A stretch of 64,000 nt of DNA from Desulfoluna butyratoxydans (GTDB lineage: Bacteria > Desulfobacterota > Desulfobacteria > Desulfobacterales > Desulfolunaceae). The stretch lies in the NCBI RefSeq assembly GCF_900699765.1, contig NZ_CAADHO010000003.1:496001-560000 (forward strand). The letters are read 5' to 3'. The notes below the pieces were generated by a model. That model saw only the letters and a program-made list of their open reading frames with translations. It was not told where the DNA came from and ran no database searches. Of the stretch, positions 50,942 to 59,211 are shown in pieces (within the stretch, counting starts at the first letter, position 1; each line of letters opens with the position of its first letter). The translations under genes were made by a program, and so were the position numbers.

Positions 50942-51448
50942 TTAAACCGCCGTCAACTTTTCCCATTCACTTCTCATGATGATGTGATGGTCAATCGTGT
51001 GGTCCGTAAACAAGACGCCGTCCAGATGATCGATTTCATGCTGGAAAAGTTCGGACAAATCGTCCGTGAAGGTTTCATTGATCTGTTCCCGGTCCTGGTT
51101 CCAGTACTGAACGTGGATGGATCGATGTCGGCGGGTCCGGCAGAAAAAAGCGACATCGGCACTGAAGCAGCTGTCCCAGACGTCGAAGGTTTCGGGGCTT
51201 TGGGAAACGATCCTGGGGTTGATCATCACGATTGTTCGTCCTTCGGACTCCAGGTAGACTATCCGTTTCAGGCAGCCGACTTGGGGTGCGGCAATGGCCC
51301 TGCCAATGCCCTCTTTCTTCTGGAAAAACCGGAGGGTGTCCCTGAGGTCTGCGATGTGACCTTCCACATTGTCCCGCTCAAAATCAATCTCTTTCGATTT
51401 TTTTCTGAGGGTCTCATTGCCAAGCATAAGAATGTCTCTGACTGTCAT
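50942..51448 (-). CDS. def: Peptide deformylase-like metalloprotein
   Basis: This 168-residue protein has the peptide deformylase fold. Motif 3, FQHEIDHLDGVLF, gives the two metal His and the catalytic Glu, and motif 1 reads GIGRAIAAPQVG. Motif 2 (usually EGCLS) is changed to DSCFS; the metal-ligand cysteine is kept but the conserved Glu-Gly before it is replaced. The N-terminus (MTVRDILMLGNETLRKKSKEI) is typical. The gene is not next to fmt or a ribosomal operon, so it is likely a secondary deformylase. ATG at 51448 is preferred over the GTG one codon upstream. It is followed by a GNAT gene in the same operon. Confidence 0.78.
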   Translation of the reverse strand: MTVRDILMLGNETLRKKSKEIDFERDNVEGHIADLRDTLRFFQKKEGIGRAIAAPQVGCLKRIVYLESEGRTIVMINPRIVSQSPETFDVWDSCFSADVAFFCRTRRHRSIHVQYWNQDREQINETFTDDLSELFQHEIDHLDGVLFTDHTIDHHIIMRSEWEKLTAV

Positions 51449-51843
51449 CACTCTATCCTTTCACGATGCACCGGGTTTCATGCCGCCCGTCTTGCCGAGA
51501 GCAGGTTTTACAAAGAACAAGACTACCCTTATCCCGGATATTTTATGAAAAAAACAACCAGCCAAAGCGAAAATCATATGATTTCGGAAAGGCTATAATA
51601 AAAAAAGTCAGCTGTTCAGAAAATGCAAAATGTAAATCAGGGTTTGCTGTTTGATTTTCTCACCCGACTCGTGACATATCCAGGTTATGTCTCAATAGCC
51701 GTATTTTCAATAGAAATGAAGGGAAAGGCCACCCCACCGGATTATTTTCGTGCCGCATGCACACATATCCAAGCCGGTGGTCGTGGGGCAGGAAAAATGC
51801 AGCCGTGTTTTCCTGCCCCCGATGTCCTGTTTTGGTGTGGACG
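51449..51843. other. Intergenic region with repeat A copies
   Basis: These 395 bases have no gene. They carry repeat A at 51531-51548 (ATCCCGGATATTTTATGA) and a degenerate copy near 51671-51690 (GACATATCCAGGTTATGTC). Confidence 0.55.
51531..51548 (+). repeat. Dispersed repeat A core
   Basis: ATCCCGGATATTTTATGA has one change from the 23701 core. It lies 83 bases upstream of the peptide deformylase start. Confidence 0.6.
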
Positions 51844-52470
51844 TTAATTGAGGTACAGGCGGGTCACCTGATCTGCGAATTCAGGAATAGATGCGTGCTG
51901 GTTCGACAAGTCCCGTATCTGCGCCACAGCCTGTGGTTGATCCTTTGTCGGAATATCCAGCAGGGTGAACAGTGATGCCACATACTCGCCTGTGTCGGAG
52001 TTCAGTTCCGTGACAATGTTCTGATATGCCGTGACGATGTATTTTTCGGCTTCGGCCTTTTTGCTGATGGGTTGTGTCTTTCCGGAGGCGACGGGAGAGA
52101 GTGTGATGAAGTATTGAGACGGCGAGTATTCGGTGACCGAGCCCGAGAATCCGTCCGTTACGGAGCCTAAAACCCCGCCAAAGACAATGTTTCCCCAGAA
52201 CCAGCTGTCCAGGCGTGTTGTCAGGGTCATGTGTTGAGGGCTGTATCCCTGTTTTTCAAAGACAATGGCCTGGCCCGGCTTTTTCTTGAGCAGCATTGTG
52301 AAAGGGGTTTGGCCAAGGACCCTTCCGTCTAATATGACAGACGCCCCGGCGGGAACCGACGTAAAGCTCACCTCCTGGGTCGGGCCTTTTACGATGGTTG
52401 CGCATCCGGTCAGGAGCAGGAAAATGGAGATACCGGTAAGAGAAATACAACGGCGTGTAACATGTTTCAT
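51844..52470 (-). CDS. PEGA-domain lipoprotein
   Basis: This 208-residue predicted lipoprotein has the signal peptide KHVTRRCISLTGISIFLLLTGC, ending in a clear lipobox with Cys23. A PEGA-type repeat follows (about 30-75, VSFTSVPAGASVILDGRVLGQTPF), a motif found in surface or periplasmic proteins. Another hydrophobic stretch lies at SWFWGNIVFGGVLGSVTDG. The C-terminal third is helical and may be periplasmic. It stands alone. An extracytoplasmic structural role is likely; no further detail. Confidence 0.75.
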   Translation of the reverse strand: MKHVTRRCISLTGISIFLLLTGCATIVKGPTQEVSFTSVPAGASVILDGRVLGQTPFTMLLKKKPGQAIVFEKQGYSPQHMTLTTRLDSWFWGNIVFGGVLGSVTDGFSGSVTEYSPSQYFITLSPVASGKTQPISKKAEAEKYIVTAYQNIVTELNSDTGEYVASLFTLLDIPTKDQPQAVAQIRDLSNQHASIPEFADQVTRLYLN

Positions 52471-52558
52471 ACGGAATGGTCCCTCAACTGTTCAGTTTTA
52501 TAAATGCCGGCATGGAGTGTTATCCCCTTGATGCCTTAAAAAGAAACAGGTTTCCCCA

Positions 52559-52640
52559 ACCCGGATATTTCACGAGGCGAGAGCACCCATATTCAAGGCA
52601 TCGGAGCTGCAGATGTGGTGGCTTACCTCAAGGCTCTTCT
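52559..52640 (+). repeat. Dispersed repeat A, extended copy 2
   Basis: ACCCGGATATTTCACGAGG begins about 80 bases that align with 15024-15104, including CCATATTCAAGG. Confidence 0.65.
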
Positions 52641-53067
52641 GCCGACTCGTTTCCATGCAGCTTCTATAGGTAAAATACCATCTGTTATCAATGTAGAAAT
52701 AGGAAAGTTCGCTTTGCGGGTGCACTGATTAACGGGGAGGAAACGACCTGGTGAGGAGGCCCTTTTCTGATTTCACTGGCTGGCCATGGTGGGGGACGTC
52801 TCTGTTGTTTGTCTCGTTATGTTCTTTTGTCCATGACGATCTCGTGATTGCATCGGGGGTGGAATATGGTGTAATGCCTTCAGTATACGATTGCGCTCTG
52901 GGTGAAAGGTAAAATCGCCATGTCTTCAGAGGCAAAAGTCCCATGGGCCTGTAACGGCATGTTTCCGTGATGGCACCTGGGTACTGAGATTGGCTGAAGC
53001 GTGTTTTTCGACGTGCTTGCTTGCGAAACGAGGAGTTATCCTCTTTAATTGGTTGTGAAAAACATTG

Positions 53068-53096
53068 TTGACACGCTAAAATAACAAGTGTTATAT
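53068..53096 (+). promoter_or_regulatory. Sigma-70 promoter with palindromic operator for TetR gene
   Basis: TTGACA at 53068-53073, a 17-base spacer and TTATAT at 53091-53096. The inverted repeat ATAACA-AG-TGTTAT (53081-53094) covers the spacer and the start of the -10, the usual position for a TetR self-repressor site. The gene starts 27 bases further on. Confidence 0.7.
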
Positions 53097-53122
53097 AATA
53101 TTTATTATTTAAAAGAGGGACT

Positions 53123-53719
53123 ATGCCGCGGAAGACCAGGTTTGCCATTGAAGACATTACCCAGGCCGCCCTTGAGGTGGTTCGCAGGGGCGGAGTGGAA
53201 AAGCTGACAGCCCGAACCATCGCAACGGAATTGAATGCCTCCACCATGCCGATCTACTCATGTGGCAGGACCATGGCAGAGATTGAAGAGGCGGTGGTGA
53301 AAAAGGCATGGGAGGTTCTGGAGGCATTTCAGGACACCCCGAGAAGTGGTGATGTCTATCTGGATATGGGCTTGGGGTATGTTCTGTTCGCCAAAGAGGA
53401 GAGGCATCTTTACAAGTGCATTCACAGCGACAAATACCCGGGGATCAATACGGTCATGGCCGAGGAGAACCTGAAGCGCAGCATGGACAGAATTGCTGAT
53501 TACCCGCTTCTAAAGGGCATCCCCGACGACATCAAAGAGACCGTTTTGATTCAGGGGTGGATATACTCCCATGGATTTGCCGATTTGATGCTGAGCCCCC
53601 TGACACAGAATATGCGAGGGCTTGAGACCGAGGCCCAGATCGTCGACTCCTTTATCAAAGCCAATGGGATGTACTGGGAGGGCCTTAAAGGGGTGGTGGA
53701 GAAACATCGCCGACCGTAA
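53123..53719 (+). CDS. TetR/AcrR-family transcriptional regulator
   Basis: This 198-residue protein has an N-terminal helix-turn-helix (about 10-55, FAIEDITQAALEVVRRGG and LTARTIATELNASTMPIYSCGR) and a helical C-terminal ligand-binding domain. It starts MPRKTRFA like many TetR members. AGAGGG precedes the ATG. A self-operator overlaps its promoter, so autoregulation is likely. No transporter or enzyme gene is immediately downstream; the next gene converges. Confidence 0.85.
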   Translation: MPRKTRFAIEDITQAALEVVRRGGVEKLTARTIATELNASTMPIYSCGRTMAEIEEAVVKKAWEVLEAFQDTPRSGDVYLDMGLGYVLFAKEERHLYKCIHSDKYPGINTVMAEENLKRSMDRIADYPLLKGIPDDIKETVLIQGWIYSHGFADLMLSPLTQNMRGLETEAQIVDSFIKANGMYWEGLKGVVEKHRRP

Positions 53720-54312
53720 TGCACCGGGTCACTTTAAAGGCCCGGTTTTTGGGAGGCGTACTCTTTGAACCGCGTAATAAATGTGTGTTATTTCGCATCG
53801 GAGCGAGTGTTTCCATAAATACAGGTAGTCATCACGTGGATCTGTGGGATATTTGGTTGTTCGGGATCCGGTAAGTATGATCGGCGTATTGGGAAGGGGG
53901 TTCATTACCTCCAACATTTCATATTGCAACCTTGCCTGGGTACAATCTGAAATCGTGTAATTCCCCAATCCATGCACCGTGGCTCCTTGCCGGGTCCCTT
54001 TTTGAAAAAAGCTCCGCAAAAAACTTTTCTAAGGCACCCGCGCTACGTTTTGATCGCCCTTCAGGGCGATCAAAACGTAGCGCGGGTGCGAAAATGTCGA
54101 AATTGTTTCGGCGTAGCCTGGAAGGCTTACTTAAGACCTGTTTGTCAAACTTTTTAAAAGTTTGGCCCCCGGCAGGGCCGCCGGAGGCAATTTTGAGCTG
54201 AATCGTTACGTCGGTTTTCTCCTTTTATGACGCCCAGGCCTTGGGTCTTGGGGGGGCTAAAAAGGGATGCATGGTTCATCCGTAAAAACAGGATCGGCAA
54301 GCCCCATGCTCA
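53720..54312. other. Intergenic region with repeat C copy 2
   Basis: These 593 bases lie between convergent genes. Bases 53994-54196 are repeat C, and no gene is otherwise visible. Confidence 0.6.
53994..54196 (+). repeat. Dispersed repeat C, copy 2, with inserted palindrome
   Basis: It has the same framework as 30810-30965 but with an insertion containing a perfect palindrome: arms 54035-54060 and 54063-54088 (26 bp each, 2-base loop, arm core CTACGTTTTGATCGCCC). It ends in the GCCGGAGGCAA hairpin. Confidence 0.8.
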
Positions 54313-56529
54313 TCACCCCACACACCCGAGGCTCGGGTCCTGGGCGGCCGGACGCCTCCGTTCCCGTTTCTTGTGCTTCACCTGGCACAGCAGTGTTTTG
54401 TAAACCGGGAACCCGGAGATCTCGTCGTACTGGTTCAAGTCGGTGAGCACGTTGACGTTGGCATTCTGCCACGCCTCGGTCCCCAGGGGGCCGCCGCCTC
54501 CCACGGGGGCGTACACAAAACCTTCCATGATCTTGTCGGTGACATAGGCCCTCATCACCACCGAGCCCCGGGCTGTCTTGATGATGACGGTGTCTCCGGT
54601 GGTGACCCGGCGTTTTTCGGCGTCTGCCGCATTCATTTCAATGACCGGGTAGGGGTATTTCTCCATGAAGCTCGGGATGGCCCGCAGGCAGGATTTCATG
54701 TCGGGTTTGAAGGGGCCGGTTCCCAGGATCAGCGGGTACCGCTTGTGCAGCTTCGGGTTGCTGACCGGGGTCTCAACGGACTCTTCATATTTGGGCAGGC
54801 CCTCGTAACCATGCTGTTCAAGCACCGTGGATTTGATCTCGAATTTACCCGACGGGGTCTCAAACCCCGGTTTGCCGTCGCGTCGAAGCAGGCCCTTTTC
54901 CCATTTCCGGTAGGCCATCTTTTTTTTGCCGTTGCGGAGCACATGTTTGTCCGCCTGTTTCAAGTCCTCCACGGTAAAGCCGGTTCCATCGAGGATGTAG
55001 TGCAGCAGCTCTTCCTGGCTCTGGGGGTAGAGGTGGCCGTAGCCCAAGCGTTCGGCCAATTCTGCCAGGATCTGGTAATTGGGCCGGGCTTCACCCACGG
55101 GCTCTGTCAGTTTTTCCCGCAGCCGGATGGCGTTTCCGTAGTAACAGTAGGACTCCTGTTCAAAGGCCGTGGTGGCGGGCAAGACGATATCGGCGTAGGC
55201 CGCATCCCGGGTGAGCTGGAGATCGATGGTGACCAGAAAGTCCAGGGCCTCCAGGGCTTCCTTCCAGACCCCCGGGTCGGGCCATGAGGTCAGCAATGAG
55301 GCCCCCATGACAAACATGGACCGTATCTTGTAGGGCTCTCCTTCCAGGATGGATTTCGGGAGGAGGGCGGCGTGGGGCTCGCCCCCGCAGTAATGAGAAT
55401 AGACAGGAAATTTCCCGCTGCCGATGGATTTGTCATAGCCGGGGGTCTCCAGCTGGCCCTTTCGGTTCAGGTGAAGGCGATTTTCCAACCTTGCAAAACA
55501 GCGCCCCCCTTCCACATCCAGTTGGCCTGCCAGCGCCCACAACACCATCACCGCCCGGATGTTCTGCACCCCGCTTTTGGTGTACTCCAGCCCTGTGTAC
55601 ATGATGTAGCTTGCGCCTTCGGCGTCGGCGATGCTTTCGGCCAGGGTTTCGATGGTTTCTTCGTCGATGCCCGTGACGGCGGCAACGTGGTGTGGCGTAA
55701 ACTCCTTCACATACGCCGCGAACTCATCAAACCCCAGGGTCCAGTCTTCCACAAATTCTTCGTCGTAGAGGTTGTCCCGGATGAGGATATGGGCAAGCCC
55801 TAAGGCCAGTGCCCCGTCCGAGCCTGGCCGGATGGGGAGCCACGTGCTGCCCGCAAGGTCTGCTGCTTTGGTTCGTCTGGGGTCGATGACAATGATCTCG
55901 GCTCCTTCCTCTGCGGCCGTTTTCAGCCGTTCGAACATCTCCGGCGGCGTGGAGGAGGAGGGGTCGGTGCCCCACACAAGGATCAGGTCCGAATTGTCCA
56001 CGTCCGAGAACATATCGATGTGCAGGCATCCCATGGTGAGCTTGGGGGCCAGAACGCCCAGGGCGGTGTAACACGGGGCGCCCACGCCAAAGGAGTTGGG
56101 AGACCCGAAGGGAAACAGCACGCTGCTGGCCAGGTAGATCTCCGATCCCTTGAGTTGAAAGACGTCTTTGAAAGATCGCTCATAGGTCCCTGTCCCTGCA
56201 TAAAAACCAACCGCCTCCGGGCCGTGGGTTTTCTTTGTCTCCTTCAGCTTGTCCACGATGATCTCAAAGGCTTCGTCCCAGCTTATTTTTTCGAACTCAT
56301 GGGTGCCTTTGGGGCCCACCCGCTTAAGGGGGTGGGTGAGCCGCCGCTCGGAATAGATGATCTCTTTGACGCTGTCCGCCATGGGGCACAGGATGCTGCC
56401 TAAAGGCGCCTCGGGGTCCGGCTCCAGGTGCTCGATTTTGTTGTTGTCGTCAAAATGCGCAATGACCCCGCAACCGGGGCTATGGAAACAGATGCCGCAA
56501 ATTCCGGGTTTTGGATCCACTGTGCTCAT
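54313..56529 (-). CDS. Molybdopterin-dependent oxidoreductase (DMSO reductase superfamily)
   Basis: This 738-residue protein has the layout of DMSO-reductase-family catalytic subunits. An N-terminal [4Fe-4S] domain has ligands at CGICFHSPGC and LGSILCPMAD. The bis-MGD-binding core has LIVWGTDPSSSTPPEMF-like and VIDPRRTKAADLA segments, and a C-terminal molybdopterin domain ends around TGDTVIIKTARGSV. There is no Tat signal, so it is cytoplasmic. No electron-transfer or membrane subunit is adjacent. It most resembles stand-alone thiosulfate/polysulfide- or acetylene-hydratase-type members, but the substrate cannot be assigned. The ATG overlaps the stop of the methyltransferase gene as ATGA, so translation is coupled. 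Confidence 0.88.
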   Translation of the reverse strand: MSTVDPKPGICGICFHSPGCGVIAHFDDNNKIEHLEPDPEAPLGSILCPMADSVKEIIYSERRLTHPLKRVGPKGTHEFEKISWDEAFEIIVDKLKETKKTHGPEAVGFYAGTGTYERSFKDVFQLKGSEIYLASSVLFPFGSPNSFGVGAPCYTALGVLAPKLTMGCLHIDMFSDVDNSDLILVWGTDPSSSTPPEMFERLKTAAEEGAEIIVIDPRRTKAADLAGSTWLPIRPGSDGALALGLAHILIRDNLYDEEFVEDWTLGFDEFAAYVKEFTPHHVAAVTGIDEETIETLAESIADAEGASYIMYTGLEYTKSGVQNIRAVMVLWALAGQLDVEGGRCFARLENRLHLNRKGQLETPGYDKSIGSGKFPVYSHYCGGEPHAALLPKSILEGEPYKIRSMFVMGASLLTSWPDPGVWKEALEALDFLVTIDLQLTRDAAYADIVLPATTAFEQESYCYYGNAIRLREKLTEPVGEARPNYQILAELAERLGYGHLYPQSQEELLHYILDGTGFTVEDLKQADKHVLRNGKKKMAYRKWEKGLLRRDGKPGFETPSGKFEIKSTVLEQHGYEGLPKYEESVETPVSNPKLHKRYPLILGTGPFKPDMKSCLRAIPSFMEKYPYPVIEMNAADAEKRRVTTGDTVIIKTARGSVVMRAYVTDKIMEGFVYAPVGGGGPLGTEAWQNANVNVLTDLNQYDEISGFPVYKTLLCQVKHKKRERRRPAAQDPSLGCVG

Positions 56530-57482
56530 CTCCTGTTTTGCTGTCTGACCCCCACCACGAACTGGGAGGTGATGTGTTCCCACAGGTTTTCTGTCTTCCG
56601 GATTTTCCAGTTTACATCGCCTTGGTCAACGATCTCGAAGGGAGGATGGAAGGTGCCGCCCCCTTCGGACATCAGCCGGATGATGTTGTCGATGCCCCGG
56701 CCTTGAAACGGCCCTTCGGTGCGGCCGCCCATCCACACCTCAGGATGTGAGACGGCTTCATCCCAGGAAAAGGGGTCGGAGAAGACAAACATGGCGTTGT
56801 CGTCTTTGAGAACGTGATTGATGTTGGCCAGATGTTGCCTGGGATGGGGTACTTTTTCCAGGACGTTGACCGAGGTGGCCGTGGAAAAAAGGGTGGGCCG
56901 GAAGGGCAGGGCCATGGCATCGGCCACCACAAACTCCACACGATCTTCGTGCCAGCCCGGATCCAGGTCACAGCTCCTGCGTTCCGTGAGGTGGCCTTCC
57001 ACGATGAGGTCGAACTCCAGGCGTTTTTCGGTCAGGAGCTGCCGCGCCTTTTTGATGAACGACAGGGAGGTGTCCATGCCCACCACCCGCGAGTGGGTCC
57101 TGCTCAATTCAAAGGAGAGGCGCCCTACGGAGCACCCGATATCAAGGGCCCATCCGTCTGTCTCGGTAAAATACGAAGACCAGGTCCTGTAGGCATCTGT
57201 GGCGTTCGTGCCGTTGAAAAATTCGGCAAAATGGCTCCACAGGTACGCCGAGAGCATGGCTCTGGAGTTGTATCCGGCATCATCGGACAGCAAGCCCATG
57301 CTGCGTTCCGGCAGGAGCACGGCAACGCCTTCGTGGATCCCGTAGGTCCGTCGGCAGCCCACGCACGTCAGCTCGCCTTCCAGCACATCGTCGCCCGTTT
57401 CGCGCGTGACGCTAAGGGTTAAGGGGTTTTCTTTCGAAGCACACTCCGGACAGATCAGCTTTTCATGCAGCCATCGTTTCAT
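56526..57482 (-). CDS. Class I SAM methyltransferase with N-terminal Trm112-like zinc ribbon
   Basis: This 318-residue protein begins with a small zinc-ribbon-like domain (CPEC and CVGC pairs within residues 1-50, ending GIHEGVAVLLP) like Trm112/YcaR. A methyltransferase-11 fold follows, with WALDIGCSVGRLSFEL (motif I, about residue 110), VVGMDTS and FVVADAMALPF. The start at 57482 is chosen by AAGG spacing and because the zinc ribbon begins there. It is translationally coupled to the molybdopterin enzyme downstream by an ATGA overlap. Methyltransferases of this type act on small molecules or cofactors; a role in making or modifying the partner enzyme's substrate is possible. Confidence 0.82.
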   Translation of the reverse strand: MKRWLHEKLICPECASKENPLTLSVTRETGDDVLEGELTCVGCRRTYGIHEGVAVLLPERSMGLLSDDAGYNSRAMLSAYLWSHFAEFFNGTNATDAYRTWSSYFTETDGWALDIGCSVGRLSFELSRTHSRVVGMDTSLSFIKKARQLLTEKRLEFDLIVEGHLTERRSCDLDPGWHEDRVEFVVADAMALPFRPTLFSTATSVNVLEKVPHPRQHLANINHVLKDDNAMFVFSDPFSWDEAVSHPEVWMGGRTEGPFQGRGIDNIIRLMSEGGGTFHPPFEIVDQGDVNWKIRKTENLWEHITSQFVVGVRQQNRR

Positions 57483-57936
57483 ATGCGCCTTTTTGCGGCC
57501 CTTTGGAGGCATGCTCCGGGGCCGAACCGTTGCCCCGTCACGTTTCAGGGGATGATCAGGTAAGGGGGTGGGTGACGAACCTTCAGGCGAAGGTCCGGTG
57601 TGGTCGCCGGAAATCGCTCGCCACAGGTGGATACCGCAAGGTGGCACAGATCCTCAGCACCGATGGGCAGTTGTCCCACCCCGGGTTTACTGGTTGTTAT
57701 GAAGGATTGTTATGGTTTTGGATATGATTGCAGGATGTTGCAAGTTGTCTCTACCATCTCACAGACGGCCGGAAAAAGTCCAGCAGAAAGAGCCCTTTCC
57801 CCAGGTTTGGTTGTGGTGGCCCACTTGTGGCAGAGAGTAAACGGAAGGGATAAAAAAAGGCCCCCTGGAAATAAATCCAGGGGGCCTTTATATATTAAAT
57901 CATGCTGCACTCACTTAAAGGAGCACGATTTTTTTG
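57483..57936. other. Intergenic region with the cold-shock gene terminator
   Basis: These 454 bases lie between the csp stop and the methyltransferase start, both on the minus strand. Apart from the terminator at 57852-57889 I see no gene; the methyltransferase promoter should be here but is not obvious. Confidence 0.5.
57852..57889 (-). terminator. Terminator of cold-shock gene
   Basis: On the minus strand, AAAGGCCCCCTGG...CCAGGGGGCCTTT forms a 13-bp stem followed by seven T (A-run at 57852-57858 on the plus strand). It lies about 50 bases after the csp stop codon. Confidence 0.9.
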
Positions 57937-58137
57937 CTACTGAACGGTGACGTTGGTAGCAGAAGGACCTTTGGGGCCCTGCTCGATGCTGAAAGTAACG
58001 CGGTCACCTTCGTTGAGGGTTTTGAAACCTGAAGCGTTGATGCCTGAGTGGTGTACGAATACATCGGGGCCGTTTTCCTGCTCGATGAATCCAAAACCCT
58101 TGCTCTCGTTAAACCATTTTACGATTCCATTGTTCAT
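57937..58137 (-). CDS. cspA: Cold-shock domain protein
   Basis: This 66-residue single cold-shock domain begins [23 protein letters not shown]1 (KGFGFI) and RNP2 (VFVHHSGI) are complete, so it should bind single-stranded nucleic acid as an RNA chaperone. Length equals the family norm (65-70). It has a predicted promoter about 130 bases upstream, leaving a long untranslated leader as in cold-inducible csp genes, and a strong terminator. Constitutive or cold-induced expression cannot be told from the sequence. Confidence 0.96.
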   Translation of the reverse strand: MNNGIVKWFNESKGFGFIEQENGPDVFVHHSGINASGFKTLNEGDRVTFSIEQGPKGPSATNVTVQ

Positions 58138-58480
58138 TGTGACTTTTCCTTAAAAATTAAATGATGTTTGTTGCATGTTCGAAACTTTCAGGTCTGGCCA
58201 CTTCTTCAAATGGAAATTCCTTTGATAACGAAACACAAGCCTCCACATGAGGCAGTAACGCTGCGGAGTATCCATGGGTTTGCGTAAGGTGTCAATAAAA
58301 AAGTGGAAATTTATTTTTTTAAACGGTTGGCCACACGTGTAATTGGTTGACATAAAAGGGTTCCCCCGGGTTAATCGCACCAGAAAATAGTGAGGTCGAT
58401 TCAAGGGTTCTCCGTGGATTTTACAAAAGATCTTTCCCTTAGTGTCGGTATCGTTCCCCCCCTCTGACGATGATAAATCC
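58138..58480. other. Leader and upstream region of cold-shock gene
   Basis: This 343-base non-coding region is AT-rich near 58230-58330. It contains the csp promoter at 58267-58295 and an untranslated leader of about 120 bases. No other gene is visible. Confidence 0.6.
58267..58295 (-). promoter_or_regulatory. Sigma-70 promoter of cold-shock gene
   Basis: The minus strand reads TTGACA (58290-58295), a 17-base spacer and GATACT (58267-58272). The -35 is perfect and the -10 matches four of six. Transcription would start near 58260, about 120 bases before the ATG. Confidence 0.6.
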
Positions 58481-58968
58481 TAGGGTGCAGCCCCCGCACC
58501 GTAATAAGGATCAATGCACGTCCCCGCATGGCTGCCGCCAGCCGCCGGAGAGCCGTCCGTCAATCCCCTCAATTTCTCGCCCTCACGTAACCGCCCGGGC
58601 CGTGTCATCCCGTAGGGTGCGGCCCCCGCACCATAAAAGGCTCAATTCACGGCCCCGCATGGCTGCCGCCAGCCGCCTGAGAGCCGTCCGTCAATCCCCG
58701 CAATATCTCGCCCTCACGTAACCGCCCGGACCGTGTCATCCCGTAGGGTGCGGCCCCCGCACCGCAAAAGGTTCAATTCACGGCCCCGCATGGCTGCCGC
58801 CAGCCTCCGGAGAGCCGTCCGTCAATCCCCTCAATTTCTCGCCCCACGTAACCGCCCGGGCCGTGTCACCCCGTAGGGTGCGGCCCCCGCACCGGAAAAG
58901 GTTCAATTCAGGTCCCTGCATGGATACCGCCAGCCGCCTGAGAGCCGCCCGTCAATCCCCGCAATAGT
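58481..58968 (+). repeat. Tandem array of about 131-base units containing repeat B
   Basis: Four units begin at 58481, 58613, 58744 and 58874 (periods 132, 131, 130; the last is partial). Each starts with TAGGGTGCGGCCCCCGCACC or a close variant, followed by about 110 bases including GCATGGCTGCCGCCAGCCG and GAGAGCCGTCCGTCAATCCC. Units are over 85 percent alike by eye. There is no CRISPR-like uniform repeat/spacer pattern. Confidence 0.9.
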
Positions 58969-58980
58969 TTATCCCTTATA

Positions 58981-59211
58981 TTACGTGACCCTGAAAACAT
59001 CGGGATGCTTTTCGGTGGCCCATTCGTGGCAAAGGTCGCTCAGGTACTGTTCCAGCTCGGGGCTTTTGATATCGGAAGGGACAACAAGGTCTGTTGCCGG
59101 GCGACGCTTTCCATCCGTTCCCAGATAGAACAGCGCCCATGTGTTCTCTTTTCGTAGCGCCAGTACGGTCCTGCCAAACACATTGAATGTGATTTTTTCG
59201 TCCATTTCCAT
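58981..59211 (-). CDS. Small conserved hypothetical protein
   Basis: This 76-residue protein, MEMDEKITFNVFGRTVLALRK then WALFYLGTDGKRRPATDLVVP and a C-terminal LSDLCHEWATEKHP, looks like a known small family of unknown function (I recall it as DUF7661; not verified). GAGG is present upstream. It is a single gene between the tandem array and an empty region. No function can be proposed. Confidence 0.65.
   Translation of the reverse strand: MEMDEKITFNVFGRTVLALRKENTWALFYLGTDGKRRPATDLVVPSDIKSPELEQYLSDLCHEWATEKHPDVFRVT

Larger units (their letters stand above)
52471..53122. other. Intergenic region upstream of TetR gene
   Basis: These 652 bases lie between divergent genes. Repeat A (extended copy) is at 52559-52640 and the TetR promoter at 53068-53096. 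Between 52700 and 53040 I see no gene: open frames there lack a plausible start and product. Confidence 0.55.

Noticed and set aside
53932..54201. Short frame in repeat C reading MSKLFRRSLEGLLK
   Set aside because: The same string is produced by the repeat element itself, and the copy at 30810 is out of register; it is repeat sequence, not a gene.
58481..58968. Possible CRISPR array
   Set aside because: Units are similar over their whole length with no unique spacers, and the repeat core also occurs singly elsewhere; no cas gene is present.
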